A stretch of DNA of 64,000 nt from Diogma glabrata (Eukaryota; Arthropoda; Insecta; Diptera; Cylindrotomidae). A program made the position numbers and the translations under genes. The stretch spans positions 188,446,930 to 188,510,929 of the forward strand of contig OY856188.1 in NCBI GenBank assembly GCA_963693315.1, given 5' to 3'. Positions 12,698 through 23,940 of the stretch are shown here, in pieces (position 1 is the stretch's first letter; each line of letters opens with the position of its first letter). Below the pieces are notes generated by a model. It had not been told where the DNA came from and searched no databases. It saw only the letters and a list, made by a program, of their open reading frames with translations.

Positions 12698-13060
12698 TTA
12701 TTTACTTATTTTACATTCAAAAGTTTCTTTTGAGTTGGAAAACATTTTTGCATTTATTGTCTTAGTATCTACTGGTACAAAAGAATGAAATTTTTGAGTT
12801 CCACTTATAGTAATCGCATTTTTATATCGATTTTGTTATTTTTCTTTTGTTAATTGATATTCATTTTTATCGGCGTATCCAAAGTTCATGGTAGATTCCC
12901 ATTTTAAAGCCCATTCGAAAAGTTTTTTTGGTGTATCAATAATATTATCTTCGCTCGCCATACTATAACGGTATGCAGCACGCTTCAGTGTACCACCAAT
13001 TCCATCACAAGGTCCCTTTCCATGGCTGGTAGCATGAAAATGCCATTCAGCGTCAACCTT
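12698..13060 (-). pseudogene. Left-arm copy of the HGKGPCDGIGG protein fragment, with a stop
   Basis: Mirror image of 13071-13463. The KEKLQNRYK segment of the right arm reads KEK-stop-QNRYK here (TTA changed to TAA), and RAAHRYS reads RAAYRYS. It is therefore non-coding in its present form. Confidence 0.7.
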
Positions 13061-13070
13061 AAATTAACTA

Positions 13071-13463
13071 ATTAACTTATGCCACCATAAAGAAGACTTT
13101 AAGGTTGACGCTGAATGGCATTTTCATGCTACCAGCCATGGAAAGGGACCTTGTGATGGAATTGGTGGTACACTGAAGCGTGCTGCACACCGTTATAGTA
13201 TGGCGAGCGAAGATAATATTATTGATACACCAAAAAAACTTTTCGAAAGGGCTTTAAAATGGGAATCTACCATGAACTTTGGATGCGCCGATAAAAATGA
13301 ATATCAATTAACAAAAGAAAAATTACAAAATCGATATAAAAATGCGATTACTATAAGTGGAACTCAAAAATTTCATTCTTTTGTACCAGTAGATACTAAG
13401 ACAATAAATGCAAAAATGTTTTCCAACTCAAAAGAAACTTTTGAATGTAAAATAAGTAAATAA
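13071..13463 (+). pseudogene. C-terminal part of an unnamed transposon protein (HGKGPCDGIGG motif), right arm
   Basis: The frame opens just after a TAA in the palindrome spacer, reads HHKEDFKVDAEWHFHATSHG then KGPCDGIGGTLKRAAHRYS, and ends at TAA 13461-13463. An internal Met at 13200 gives an 87-residue ORF. I recognise the WHF.ATSHGKGPCDGIGGT.KR signature as one shared by uncharacterised, probably transposon-derived proteins of many invertebrates, but cannot name the superfamily. The N-terminal and catalytic part is absent because the palindrome junction cuts it off. It ends in a Lys/Ser-rich tail (SKETFECKISK). Confidence 0.55.
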
Positions 13464-14479
13464 TTTTTAATAACTATATTTATTTTCACATATATAATTT
13501 GTATGATATTTTAAAAAGTTTATTCAATAATAAAATATTTGTAATTTAATGTTGAAAAACAATCTTTTACTTTATGATTCCATAATAACATAATACGAAC
13601 ATAATACTTCTCCAGTCAAAAGTTCCTAAATAGATTTAGTTGTTTATACGGCTTTTTTGTTTGCAGTCAAGACTGTCAAATTATTTTTTATAAGAGTGAC
13701 AAGTGATTACTAAAAGTGATAAATAAACATTTCATTTTTTATGCCATCTAATACAAAGAAAATAATTGCAGAAGTGCTTTCCTATTCAAAAGAAACTTCT
13801 GTTTGTAAAATAAGTAAATCATTTTTAACAATTGTATTTATTTTATTTATTGTACTACATATATAATTTTTATAATATTTTAAAAAGTTCATCTAATAAT
13901 AAAATATTTGATATTTAACATAAAAAAAATATCTCTTAGTTTATAACGCCGTTTTTATAATTTTCCTTCAGAACAAAAAAAACTGATTCCCGACAGTCAT
14001 ATGCACAACGAGTTTTATCTTTAAAACAAAAAATAACGCGTGTCCTCAACTTTCACAAGTGGTTAGATATAAAATAAGCTTCAATTTAGTTAAAAAAAAA
14101 AAAAAAAAAAAAGAGGCTATGCCATCTTTTTTTCAATTACACCGTTTTTTTCTTATGTTACACCGTTAAAAATTATTTCAAAAAATTAACAGTGTACATT
14201 TTTAAAAACTTTGTTCTAATACCTATTCAACGACATATCATTTATGAAAATCGATTCAGTAGTTTTTCTACAATCGCTCGTCAAAATGCAGTCACATCAC
14301 AAAATAACAAAAAATTGAGGGGCACCCTGTGAAGACCCCTGGTCGAAAAAAAAAATTCTAAGAGAACTTGTATTTTTTATTTATCAAAGACTATCTATAA
14401 ACAAAAAATAACCAAAATTAAAAGGGGTCAAGTCAAAATTTCCCAAAAATTTGCTGAACTTGCGTGAAATTGCTCATAT

Positions 14480-14863
14480 TGTCTTTCTTAGTTTCTTTCT
14501 TATCATTGTAAAATAATTTCATCATTTTCTTTCGAAGTTCAACGAAAACCACGACAAAAGACGAAAAATATTCAAAATAAAACAAAATAAACAAAAATAT
14601 GACAATTTTTTTTTAAGAAAGAAAGAATAGTTAAAACAATAAAATTGGTTTGATTCCTCTTTTGAACGAAACAAAATAAAACGAAATAAAATAAAATCTA
14701 CTAAACACAAAAATTTATTTTCAAAATAAAATTAAAATATCTAAGGGCGAAAAATAAGAAAATAAAATTTCGCTCTTTAGAGAGCTGCTTTTAATTTTTA
14801 TTCATTTTGTTTTGTAAGACAAAAACTTTTTAAGGGCAAAATAAAATAAAAATCGGAACACTG
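14480..14863. repeat. hAT-1 right subterminal region
   Basis: Rich in AAAATAAAA motifs with one inverted GCTCTTTAGAGAGC stem (near 14772-14786), ending in the terminal inverted repeat. Such repeats are typical transposase-binding ends of hAT elements. Confidence 0.6.
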
Positions 14864-14871
14864 GTACGACT

Positions 14872-15465
14872 TGAATTATTCATGCTATTGGAAAATTACA
14901 ATATATTGCCAATATCGACACTACATGGTTTATATAAATTCAACATGTCGTTGATAAACTCAGGAACAAACTTCACTTAGTAAACACTAACAAATATTTT
15001 CATACAACTTTTAATGATATTACACAATAGAAAACAACTTAACCAATTTGTTACGCTTTAAAATTAATTTACTTGAAAGATTTTAAAACAACAATCATTT
15101 AAACTTAACATCAATCACACCGATAATAACATTGTTAAATGACTTTAAAACTAATATTTTCGACGAACTAGAAAGCTTAACAATCGAGTAAAAAGTAAGA
15201 GAAATATACATAAAAGCTATGACATTTATAGCTAAAACGCCATTTCCGAAAACGACAGCAGAGTCACACCGTAATTTGACGTGAACTATTTTTTGCTCAA
15301 AATATAATTAAACACCTAAATGTTGCCCTTCGTTTTCAGAATATGGTGATACTAAAAACACTTTTAATGCTATAGATATGTTAACTAATGAATAATTACA
15401 ACCACTTTAGTTTTGATTGTTAGACAATTTAGATAATAATAACTATAATTAATTTATTGAATATT
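14872..15465. other. AT-rich stretch, no gene recognised
   Basis: Continues the locus into which hAT-1 inserted. It contains one GATAAACTCAGGAACAAAC that echoes the minisatellite wording left of hAT-1. No open frame of note. Confidence 0.4.
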
Positions 15466-15700
15466 TGTAATGGAGCGCTTTTTCACTGGCGAACCAATGA
15501 AGCGGCGTTACGGGTCGCGTAACTAGTTTAGGTTGTTTATATGCTCCAGACTAGCGGCAGGATTGAGTTCGAGGTGTAAATCCTGCTAATCCAGCACAAA
15601 TACGGAAATGTACGCGAATTACGTGATGTAAACAGAAATGGAAAGAAAACAAGTGAAAAAAGGGAGACTCTGGCGACCCCTTTGGCGAAAGAACCGCGAT
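15466..15700 (+). repeat. LTR-like block, family E, copy 1
   Basis: Starts TGTAATGGAGCG and includes AATCCTGCTAATCCAGCACA and AAAACAAGTGAA, then GACTCTGGCGACCCC. The same words occur in the same order at 22864-23085. TGGCGACC directly after the block resembles a primer-binding site of insect LTR elements. GTTTATATGCTCC may hold the promoter. I see no coding frame that matches gag or pol. Confidence 0.5.
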
Positions 15701-15704
15701 CCGC

Positions 15705-15885
15705 GCGTTCAACCCCCACATTCACTCACATATTCTCACATTCTCACACCTTCACTCACAGACTCTCGCACACGCGCTCTCTCACACATGCACACTATCA
15801 CCCATACACAGTTCTTGCATACCCGCACACGTACACGCTTCCACGCAACGGTTCACACCTACACACACCTACACATAGACATAAA
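15705..15885. repeat. CA-rich degenerate microsatellite (CACTCACAC / CACACG)
   Basis: Runs of TCACTCACA, CTCACAC and CACACGTACACG. Two overlapping plus-strand open frames (15638-15991 and 15682-16014) give His/Thr/Ser-rich products; these reflect the repeat, not a gene. The E copy 2 element has a matching tract at 23115-23255. Confidence 0.75.
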
Positions 15886-16019
15886 TGGAAAATGGCTCAC
15901 CTCATGGTTTGTCCAAAACCCGTTTCTCCTCCCGGGATACTTAGGGGATCATCTCTTACCGCTGGTTTACATGCTCCCAAAATTCAGGTAGAGAAAAAAA
16001 ATAGATGCAGTTGATTAAT

Positions 16020-17340
16020 TCAAGAGTTCCAGGTAATCTAAATCAGCTTCATCCAATAATGAAACTTCGGTTCAGCAATAATTGGTTGCAGTAAATTCAA
16101 TCATACGTTGATGAATACAATTTAAAATCGGCTTGATCAAATAAGGTAAATGTAGTTAAGCAATAATGGGTTGTAATAAATTCACTTATAAGTTGATGAA
16201 TACAATTTAAAATCGGCTTGATCAAATAAAGCAGATGTAGTTGAACAATGATTGGTTGCGACAATTTCAATTATAAGTTGGTAAGTACAATTTTAAATCG
16301 GCTTGATCCAATAATGTATATGTGGTTGAGTAATTATTGGTTGTAATAAATTCAATTACCAGTTGATGAATACAATTTAAAATCGGCTTGATCAAATAAT
16401 GCAAATGTAGTTGAACAATGATTGGTTGCGACAATTTCAATTATAAGTTGGTAAATACAAATTTAATTCGGCTTAATCCAATAATGTAAATGTGGTTGAG
16501 GAATAATTGGTTGTAATCAATTCAATTACAAGTTGATGAATACAATTTAAAATCGGTTTGAGCAGGTAATGTAAAAGTAGTTAATCAATGATTAGTTGCA
16601 ATGAGTGCAAGTATACGTTGGTGAGGCACTTTAAATCAGCTTGATCACAACAAAAAACGTAACTGTGGTTGAGCAATAATTGGTGGTACTAAATTCAATC
16701 ATACGTTGATGAATATAATTTAAAATCGGCTTGATCAAATGGTACAAATGTAGTTGAACAATGATTGGTTGCTACAATTTCAATAAATGCAATTTAAATC
16801 GGCTTGATCAAAGAATGTATACGTAGTTGAACAATGGCTCGTTGTAATAAGTTCGATTATAAGTTGATAAATGTAATTTAAATCAGCTTGGTCAAATAAT
16901 GTATACGTAGTGGAACAATGACTTGTTGTAATAAGTTCGATTATAAGTTGATAAATGCCATTTAAATCAGCTTGTTCAGTTTGTTGTGATAACTTCAATT
17001 ATAAGTTGGTAAATGCTATTTAAATCAGCTTGATCAAATAATGTATACGTAATTGATCAATGACTAGGTGTAATAAGATCAATTATAAGTTGATGGAAAG
17101 CAATTTAAATCGGCTTGATCAACTAATGTTACGGTGATTGAGCAATAATCGATTGTAAAAAAATCAATTATAGGCAAGTAATTATAATTTAATTCGGCTG
17201 GATCAAATAATGCAAACGTAGCTGAACAATAATTGGCTGCAATGACTTCAATTATACGTTGGCGATAACAACTTAGATCGGCTTGATCACCCAATGTATA
17301 CGTAGTGGAACAATCATTGGTTGTAACGATTACATAAAAA
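16020..17340. repeat. 85-bp minisatellite, about 15 units
   Basis: Units start CGGCTTGATCAAATAATG and contain GTAGTTGAACAATGATTGG and TTCAATTATAAGTTGATGAA. The spacing of the GCTTGATCAA word is 85 bp at 16131, 16216 and 16301. Minus-strand open frames at 16780-16998 and 17079-17423 are products of the repeat. Confidence 0.9.
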
Positions 17341-17344
17341 CCAA

Positions 17345-19101
17345 CAAATAATGCTACCCTGTTAGATACACATACTTTAGACACAGTTAGTTTTTTTTGA
17401 ATACTTTTATTAGTTTCGAACAATATTCACTTTATCATAATGTACTATAATAATTAACGTTAATTGTAATTTAAAAGTTAATGCCAAACTACGAAAGTAA
17501 TATTACAGAATTGTGCATCTTACCAAAATTAATTGCCATCATTATTTATTTAACCAAAACAGAAATTATATTTTATATTTTGTATTAATTTAGGCCAATT
17601 ATACTTATCATCATCAAAATGGCTGATTGCTTTCTAGATCTTTTTGATTGAACTTTAGACAACGCAAACACATAACTATATTTTTTTGTTTTGCTAGATT
17701 GACATTAACGCGCTACTTAATAATTGCACTAAAAACTAAATAACTATTTTATAAAACAGAAACAACAAGATTTATGATTTTATCACAACAAAAAACACAA
17801 TCAAACACATGAAAATTTTACTATTGACAACCATTTTTCTACTGTCAAACTCAAAAATATCAAGTCCAAAAAGAATATCCAGACTAAGAGTCACAATCGA
17901 AAAAATGAAAAATGGGATAAGCGAAAAATGCGATTCATATGATTTTCACCGCTATATGTATCGGTGAATAAGATCGAATCGTTACTCATTTTCTCCTTTT
18001 TTGGAGAATTTACATTTAAAATTCGTTATTAAGAAATACTGGTTATAAACGTGAAAACATTTCAAATAGAGACATAATTTACAAAACATTTGGGAGGAAA
18101 TATTCATATTATTAACATTAGCATAGATTAAGGATAATGAACAACCAATACAGTGAGTTATTTACTTGACCCAATCAATTTGGTGTTTTCTTACATTAAA
18201 TCAAATCGGACAACTTGATCATATTATTTACGATTAGAATTCAGTAGTTTTACTACAAATCAAGTCCAGACTCAACCAGTTACTTGGAAATTCGTAATAT
18301 TACGAGAATCTGTCAATTACGTATTACAACAAATGTAAACTACAATTGATTTACAGTAGAATCTCGCGAATAAGAATTATATAATAGCGGACGGTTAACG
18401 TTTCGAGGACAATTGCTGGATTAATTACTTGATACAATTGTAAGGTAGGAAAACAAAATTATGCACATCTAGTTTAGGCTGGGCTACAAATCTAGCGGAT
18501 AGATAATAATAAATATATCGGTTTCAGGTTAATTTCTATACCGATTAACGAATATAGTTGTAAAGAGAGCAAAATGAATTGACAAATATGCACAGCCATT
18601 TGAGGTCCAAATACAATTAAAGCAGTTGGCCGATGGTTTGAGTCCACAGAGCATTTAAATTAGTTTAGTATAACGAAGCTAAGCTGGTGAAAACGCAGTG
18701 TGTACATAAAAAAATATTATTTTTATGAGAAGAATAAATATGTGTAACGGAAACTATATGAATGGATTATTAAGCAGGATAAAAAAGGATAGTCTTTCAG
18801 TCGATTAAAATTCTCATAAATGACAAAATGACAAGCTGAATTTTGCATTCATGTTCTCTTTCTTAAATTTAAGTGTGAGTTAAGCAGGACAATTTTAATT
18901 AGCCTCCATTTAGTGTTAGTTAGTTTGATTAGTGCAATTTGTTTTAATAGGGCCATTTTCCTAGCAAAATTTGGTTCACGTTCATATATTTGTGATGATA
19001 TATGATGAAGCAGAGAATCTACGAATTGGTGAATTTTACAGAACTACGTCATCGTTCTCCAGTCTACATAACATGTTCTCCAGTTCTCCAGTCTACATAA
19101 C
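17345..19101. other. 1.7 kb without recognisable gene
   Basis: AT-rich single-copy-looking sequence with no convincing domain on either strand. At its right end (19057-19101) GTTCTCCAGTCTACATAACA is duplicated in tandem. Some of it may be the interior of the family E element. Confidence 0.4.
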
Positions 19102-19553
19102 AAGCGGAACGCTTTGCTTCAAATTCAACAGTTTTAGAAACTCCTAAAGAAATACCCCAAATCCAATCTTCAAGAGTTAATATGAAACAATTACATTTCA
19201 AACCCAAAATTGTCGAAAAACTTTTAAGGGGGTTAAACAACAACAAAGCTTCTGGTCTGGACAACATTCCTCCTGTTATTCTAAAAACATTTTCAAAAGA
19301 ACTTGCACCAACCCTCACCAGAATATTTTATAAATCCTATAAATCTGGTATTTATCCATCCTGCTGGAAGTTGGCCAATGTCCAGCCTGTCCCAAAAAAA
19401 GGAACGAAATGTGATATTTCAAATTATAGACCAATAGCCTTACTCCCAGTCATGTCTAAAATATACGAGCACTATATTAATTCACACATATCCAAATTTT
19501 TGGAAGACAACCATTTGACAACCGCATGGAGGGATCAGTTTTTATTGTTTTGA
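19102..19553 (+). pseudogene. Non-LTR retrotransposon reverse transcriptase, fragment (fingers)
   Basis: The frame is open from 19102; the first Met is at 19182. LNNNKASGLDNIPPVILK is the linker and first reverse-transcriptase block of Jockey/CR1-like elements. It is followed by FYKSYKSGIYPSCWKLANVQ, PVPKKG, and NYRPIALLPVMSKIYEHYIN (block 2). It ends at 19553, before the first catalytic aspartate, with an unrelated tail WRDQFLLF. The endonuclease and YADD palm are missing. It is a truncated, dead copy. Confidence 0.85.
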
Positions 19554-19559
19554 AATTTT

Positions 19560-20180
19560 TTTATATTTTTGATCTACGGGTGTCACAACCCCGCGTACTC
19601 CAGTCCCTGCTATCGACATACGAGCTAACGTGAGATATCACATATCACTGGCAATAGCAGTGAAATATCACTAGCCAAGGTGACATCTTAGGGGTGGTGG
19701 GAAATGAACTGTATTCAGTCAACGGTAGCACCCTTAATCTTAGCTGTGAAATAATCCTTAATGATGAGACGCTATTGCTTCCTTGAGGAAACGAGCCTTC
19801 ACATATAACTATGTGTGGGCTTTAATCTTCAAGAAAGACAGTGCGTCACAGGATCAAGGAATATGCAACCGGCTGGATTATTGGCAACTACATTTTGTTT
19901 TGTTTCAGCAAATTTTTGTAAAAATTTGCTATTTACTTTTTTATTTACTTTTATTTTCTCTATTCTATCATAAAATATTGGCCTATGTCATATTTTGTCA
20001 GTGATAGGATTTTTTGTTTAGTTATCCATTCTATAACAAAAAATATAAAAAAAAAAAAAAGAAAGATTTACGTCCATCAACACCTCTGAACGTATGTTGT
20101 TGTGGGACCTTTTTCTTAAAAGGTTTTTATGTGTTATTGTGACACATATTGTAATTCCTACTACACAACACATTTTATTA
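19560..20180. other. GC-richer unclassified block plus poly-A/T tracts
   Basis: 19575-19880 is less AT-rich than its surroundings and has short hairpins (GATATCACATATCACTGG / CAGTGAAATATCAC, and GGGTGTCACAACCCC). It could be a SINE or a 5'/3' UTR fragment; no tRNA-like A and B boxes were convincing. The following 300 bp hold poly-T and two poly-A runs. Confidence 0.35.
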
Positions 20181-20199
20181 AAAAAAAAAAAAAAATTAA

Positions 20200-20530
20200 A
20201 TGTTTCAAATCATGAACAATTTAACTTAGTTTTTTTTGACTTTTAGAAACTTAAATATTTTAAACAATAGACGATGTAAATTAATTTATTTAACTGTTAG
20301 ATAACTTAAATATTTTAAACAGGCAATAATTTAAATTAATCTATTTGACTTTTAGATACCTCAAATATATTTTCAAACAGTGAACAGTTAAAAATAGTTT
20401 ATTTGAACTTTAGAAGATTCACATATTTTAAATGAACAATAACTGTAATCAGTTTTATTTGCATTTTAAATAATTTAGATGTTTTTAAAACATAAGCAAT
20501 TTAAATTAGATTATTTGAGTTTTTTGATAG
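20200..20530. repeat. About 60-bp AT-rich tandem repeat, five degenerate units
   Basis: Units read roughly AATTTAAATTAATTTATTTG then ACTTTTAGATAACTTAAATA then TTTTAAACA. Divergence between units is high. Confidence 0.7.
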
Positions 20531-20705
20531 TTGACAAGTGTCAACAATTACCCTTATCCGCTTTGATGTATACGACCGGTTTTGATTGCAGATCCCTTAT
20601 AATTTGGTTCTCATTAATTCCAGATGGGTTTCTTCTTCTTATCTTTCTGTTGTTCTTCATTAAAAAGGTTTTCTTCGTTTTGAATCTAATGTGTTGCTTA
20701 TCTGA

Positions 20706-20924
20706 GTTTTCCTAATCTCAGGAAAATATTCGGGGCACAGTTTGCGGCGAACGTCAGCAACCATATTAATTGATGAGGGGGGAGACATAACAGCATTGAA
20801 GAGACATGAAGGATGGCGCTCCACCACTGTTGCTGAAGGATATATAGAAAATTCCTTAGCCAACAAAAATGAAGTTGCCAAAAAAATATTATGTTCAAGG
20901 ATATCAGGTCAACATCAACATTAA
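20706..20924 (+). pseudogene. Tyrosine recombinase C-terminal catalytic fragment (Crypton-like)
   Basis: The frame reads YSGHSLRRTSATILI (the H-x-x-R box), DITALKRHEGW (the H/W box), and VAEGYIENS with the catalytic tyrosine, then a Lys/Asn-rich tail to the stop at 20922-20924. The residues needed for strand exchange in this half are present. A possible splice acceptor (CCTAATCTCAG) ends at 20720, just where homology starts, so this may be a last exon. No N-terminal half was found upstream. It is of the same general kind as the relic at 1-716, which conversely lacks this half. Confidence 0.75.
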
Positions 20925-21210
20925 TTAGCTATATAATGCTTAATAAGTAATTCCCTTTTTTTATGCAATTATACAGATTTGTATTAAACATGATCTCTTA
21001 GCTCTAAATAATAGCTTAAATAACAACAGGTTCAAGAAGATCAGATATACATATACATACATACATAAGTTAAAATGAAATAATACATAATTTAAAATGA
21101 TTATAAAAAAGAAAAGAAAATTAGGAGATTTCTTAGTTCTAAGGAACTAGTTTTGAAATCACCTTCATTATAGATAATATATTTTTTTGTTTTTGTTTAT
21201 TGGGGGTGAT
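20925..21210. other. AT-rich spacer with short ACATACAT microsatellite
   Basis: TACATATACATACATACATA lies at about 21046-21066. No gene seen. Confidence 0.45.
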
Positions 21211-21213
21211 ATT

Positions 21214-21671
21214 TCATTGTGAATGTTGAAAGGAATAATTTGAACGAATATAAGTTTTGAACTCAGTTTTGAAAACTGGGATCTGACAAAGATTGTTATT
21301 TCTAAGATTGTACGTCTGTTTCTGTACGACATTCTTATGACCACTCCTCATAAAGTATATTTTTAATACCTTAAATACATACAAATAATTCAAAGGTAAG
21401 ATCCTTGCTTTCTGAAATAATGGAAATGAGTGAGTAAATCTATTTCTTTTACACATGATTCTAATTACATGTTTTTTTGAACCACGCGCAGAGAATTTAG
21501 GGTGCTATTATATATTCCACCCCAACAACATATTCCATATTGGAGTTTGGATTCAACAAGAGCACAGTAAATTATCCGCATTACGTTAAAAGGGCATAAA
21601 GATCTAAGTCTATAAAATTTTTGAAGTAGAGCAATAACATAATTTGTTACGGATTGGTTTTTTGTGAACAA
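21214..21671 (-). pseudogene. Non-LTR retrotransposon reverse transcriptase, C-terminal fragment
   Basis: The 21671-21465 frame gives YCALVESKLQYGICCWGG and LNSLRVVQKN, the post-palm thumb region of CR1/RTE-like reverse transcriptases. A one-base shift in an A run near 21468 moves it to the 21456-21214 frame (RIMCKRNRFTHSFPLF...ILPLNYLYVFKVL). It ends with the usual basic tail (YNLRNNNLCQIPVFKT) and a stop. The element is 5' truncated. It is in the opposite orientation to the fragment at 19102 and need not belong to it. Confidence 0.8.
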
Positions 21672-21952
21672 TTAAGCTTAAGTACATATTGGAAATCACT
21701 TGAATTTTGCAATTCGAAATAACTTTTCATTTTCTCTAAAATTCCTTTAGAAAAAATTTGTTGTGTTTCGTGTCAGGTTTCGAACTACATTCATCAGAGA
21801 CACATTGTTCAAATCCCGTGTGTCTTACACAACTTAGCCAAAGCGGCGATGACGAAACAAATTTTTAATTTTGATGTTCAGATAATTTCTAAATTGAAAC
21901 TTCATCATTTTTCGTATTTACTTAAGTTGAATTTTTCATCTATGATTACATA

Positions 21953-22072
21953 TTGAAAATTGTATTTCTTTGGTATTTTTTGTATTAAATTTCTAGATAT
22001 TACGATGTGTGAATTCATAGGATGAGAGAATATTTCGTCAACATCTCAACACCAAAGAAATACAATTTTCAA
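21953..22072. repeat. Perfect 22-bp inverted repeats flanking 76 bp
   Basis: TTGAAAATTGTATTTCTTTG (first 20 of 22 bases, 21953-21974) is found exactly inverted at 22051-22072. Likely a small non-autonomous DNA element. No target duplication could be fixed. Confidence 0.65.
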
Positions 22073-22863
22073 CTTTGCAACTTTGTGCTGTACACACGCT
22101 TGGGAACTGCTCGCCATCAATTCTTTAAAAAAATTGTGTGTCGTCGTATGTATCCAAATAATTTCACAAAATAATTTTGAAATAGCATCATGTTTGTAAT
22201 TTGCAAAAATTAAAGAAAAATAAACTTTTTATTTAAAGTTATTCAGTTTCAAATATATTTAAGGTAGATGGTTGTCAGACAGATATCTTTAAAACCTTAG
22301 CCTATCTGTTATTTAGGACCATACTGCAAAAACGAAGTAAAAGGATTTATTAATAATTTTCTTGTCCAGGCCCATGAAGCTTAATCTGAAAAAGCAATAC
22401 GTAATAGTTATATATTTCAACTCATAATACATGCGTTTATTGAATTATACTTAGAAATTCAAGTTTAATCCGCTTTCGAGAGATCGGCTATCAAATCCAG
22501 ATGTATTCAAATTTTTAACAGCCAGAATCAGACGCCGAAATTGTGTAAAATAAAATACGTATAAAGTTGTTTAAAATTGTATATACATATTGTGCCGGAT
22601 GGAAAATCTCCCATATTAATCTTCCTTCCATTCGTCACATTTCCCAATTCTTCTCGTGTCTAATAATCTGTTCTAAAAGTAGTTTCTAATTATTCTTCTA
22701 AATTCTAATGACCGTCTCCAAAATTTGTTTCAAGTTTATTTGTTTGGTTGGCATAATTGGTTGACATTTTACATTCCAAGAAATCCAATGCAAGTATAAT
22801 TTGAATCGTTTAACGTTGCAAATTTTATAACACCAAACTAAGGTAAATAAACTATTTGAAGGC
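22073..22863. other. AT-rich stretch, no gene recognised
   Basis: No domain or repeat stands out on either strand. The minus-strand open frame 22698-22997 runs from here into the family E block and is not a gene. Confidence 0.4.
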
Positions 22864-23095
22864 TGTAATGGAGAGCTTCTTCGTTGCATAACAACGAAGT
22901 GGCATAGCAGGTCGCGTTCATAGCGAGATTGTTTTAAAAGCCCCGAGCTAGCTCTAGTCCATGGGGACGAGTAGGAAATCCTGCTGCTCCAGCACAAATA
23001 ACTGTATAGTACGCGAGAAACATGGTAAGAACGGACGTAAGCAAAAAAAAAACAAGTGAACTAACCAGACTCTGGCGACCCCCGTGTACGAACGA
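22864..23095 (+). repeat. LTR-like block, family E, copy 2
   Basis: Shares with 15466-15700 the ordered words TGTAATGGAG, GGTCGCGT, AAATCCTGCT-CTCCAGCACAAATA, GTACGCGA, AAAACAAGTGAA and GACTCTGGCGACCCC. The rest has diverged, so these are old relatives and not a recent duplicate. A CA-rich tract (23115-23255) follows, as in copy 1. Confidence 0.5.
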
Positions 23096-23534
23096 ACCAC
23101 GATCACCACGTCCAACCTCATAAGTTAATACACATTCACACGCTCTCGCACCTCATACATAAACGCGCACACACCCTCACACACGCACATATGTACACAC
23201 ACTCCCACACACACATATACCCACACACACACAAATCCACACTCATTCACACCTCTAATTTAAAAATAAAAAACAACGAAATAACACTCACCCCATAGTA
23301 TTGGCCGATCTCGTTCCCCCCATTCCCGGTGTATTTAGCTGGTCATCGCTCCAGTGTACATCAGCTACAGACAGAACTAGGCATACGAGCTACGGTTCAG
23401 GTTGATGCAACAATTGAGATGATGAATGAGTTCATGAATTACGATAAAAATGATGAAGTACATTCACGTCACAAGTGGAATAATGTCCGGAACATATATT
23501 TAAAAGATGAATCTAAGCTGACACAGCATTGACT

Positions 23535-23940
23535 AATTGTCCAAAAGGATAAATAAACGAAGCACTGGGTTGATATAGCAGTTGAATAATTTCAGGAACT
23601 GATGTACAAAAGATGAAATTTAAGACGACTTCGTATTGAGTAATTTCAAAAATAAATTATAAACGATGACGTAGGTTGATGTAACAGTTGAATATGTTCA
23701 GGAACAGATGTATAAAAGATGAACTTAAGACGACTTCGTATTAAGTAATTGCAACAATAAATAATATATTTTAAACGATGACGTAGGTTGACATAGCAGT
23801 TGAATGCTTTCAGGAACTGATGTATACAAGATGAATTTAAGACGACTTCGTATTGTGTAATTGTAAAAATAAATAATATATTTTAACCGATGACGTAGGT
23901 TGATACAGCGAGTGCATAAAGTCAGAGCCGACTATAAATA
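23535..23940. repeat. About 110-bp minisatellite, three to four units
   Basis: Units start GTAGGTTGATGTAACAGTTG and contain TTCAGGAACTGATGTATA and TTAAGACGACTTCGTATT. Starts fall near 23570, 23676, 23789 and 23900. This array occupies the same relative position in family E copy 2 as the unrelated 85-bp array does in copy 1. Confidence 0.85.

Larger units (their letters stand above)
11692..14479. mobile_element. 2.8-kb near-perfect palindrome (inverted duplicate of a transposon 3' part)
   Basis: Arms 11692-13063 and 13098-14479 are inverted copies with few substitutions and small indels, around a 34-bp spacer. The outer ends read ATATGAGCAATTTCACG and its inverse. Each arm contains the same coding segment (see 13071-13463 and 12698-13060). 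Each arm also contains an internal direct duplication: the block at about 12240-12580 resembles 12590-12800. A 3-bp TGT flank is shared but is too short to call a target duplication. Arm divergence includes a premature stop in one arm only, so the arms have aged independently. Confidence 0.93.
5393..14863 (-). mobile_element. hAT transposon hAT-1, 9.47 kb, complete with 8-bp target duplications
   Basis: The termini are perfect inverted repeats of about 21 bp starting CAGTGTTCCGATTTTTATT. They are flanked at 5385-5392 and 14864-14871 by the identical 8-mer GTACGACT, the target-duplication length of hAT elements. Both subterminal regions carry TTTTATTTT/GGGC-rich stretches. The element encodes its transposase on the minus strand (9263-11218). 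It has been inflated by at least two later insertions: a hAT-like element at 5735-6781 and the palindrome at 11692-14479. Subtracting these leaves about 5.6 kb, part of which is minisatellite (7620-8450). Confidence 0.92.

Noticed and set aside
15638..16014. Two plus-strand His/Thr-rich frames
   Set aside because: Product of the CA-rich tract; no domain, two frames equally open.
16780..17423. Minus-strand frames with repeated 'QADLN..YQ' peptides
   Set aside because: Translation of the 85-bp minisatellite.
18595..18660. Possible tRNA/SINE B box (GGTTTGAGTCC)
   Set aside because: No A box at the right distance and no cloverleaf could be drawn.
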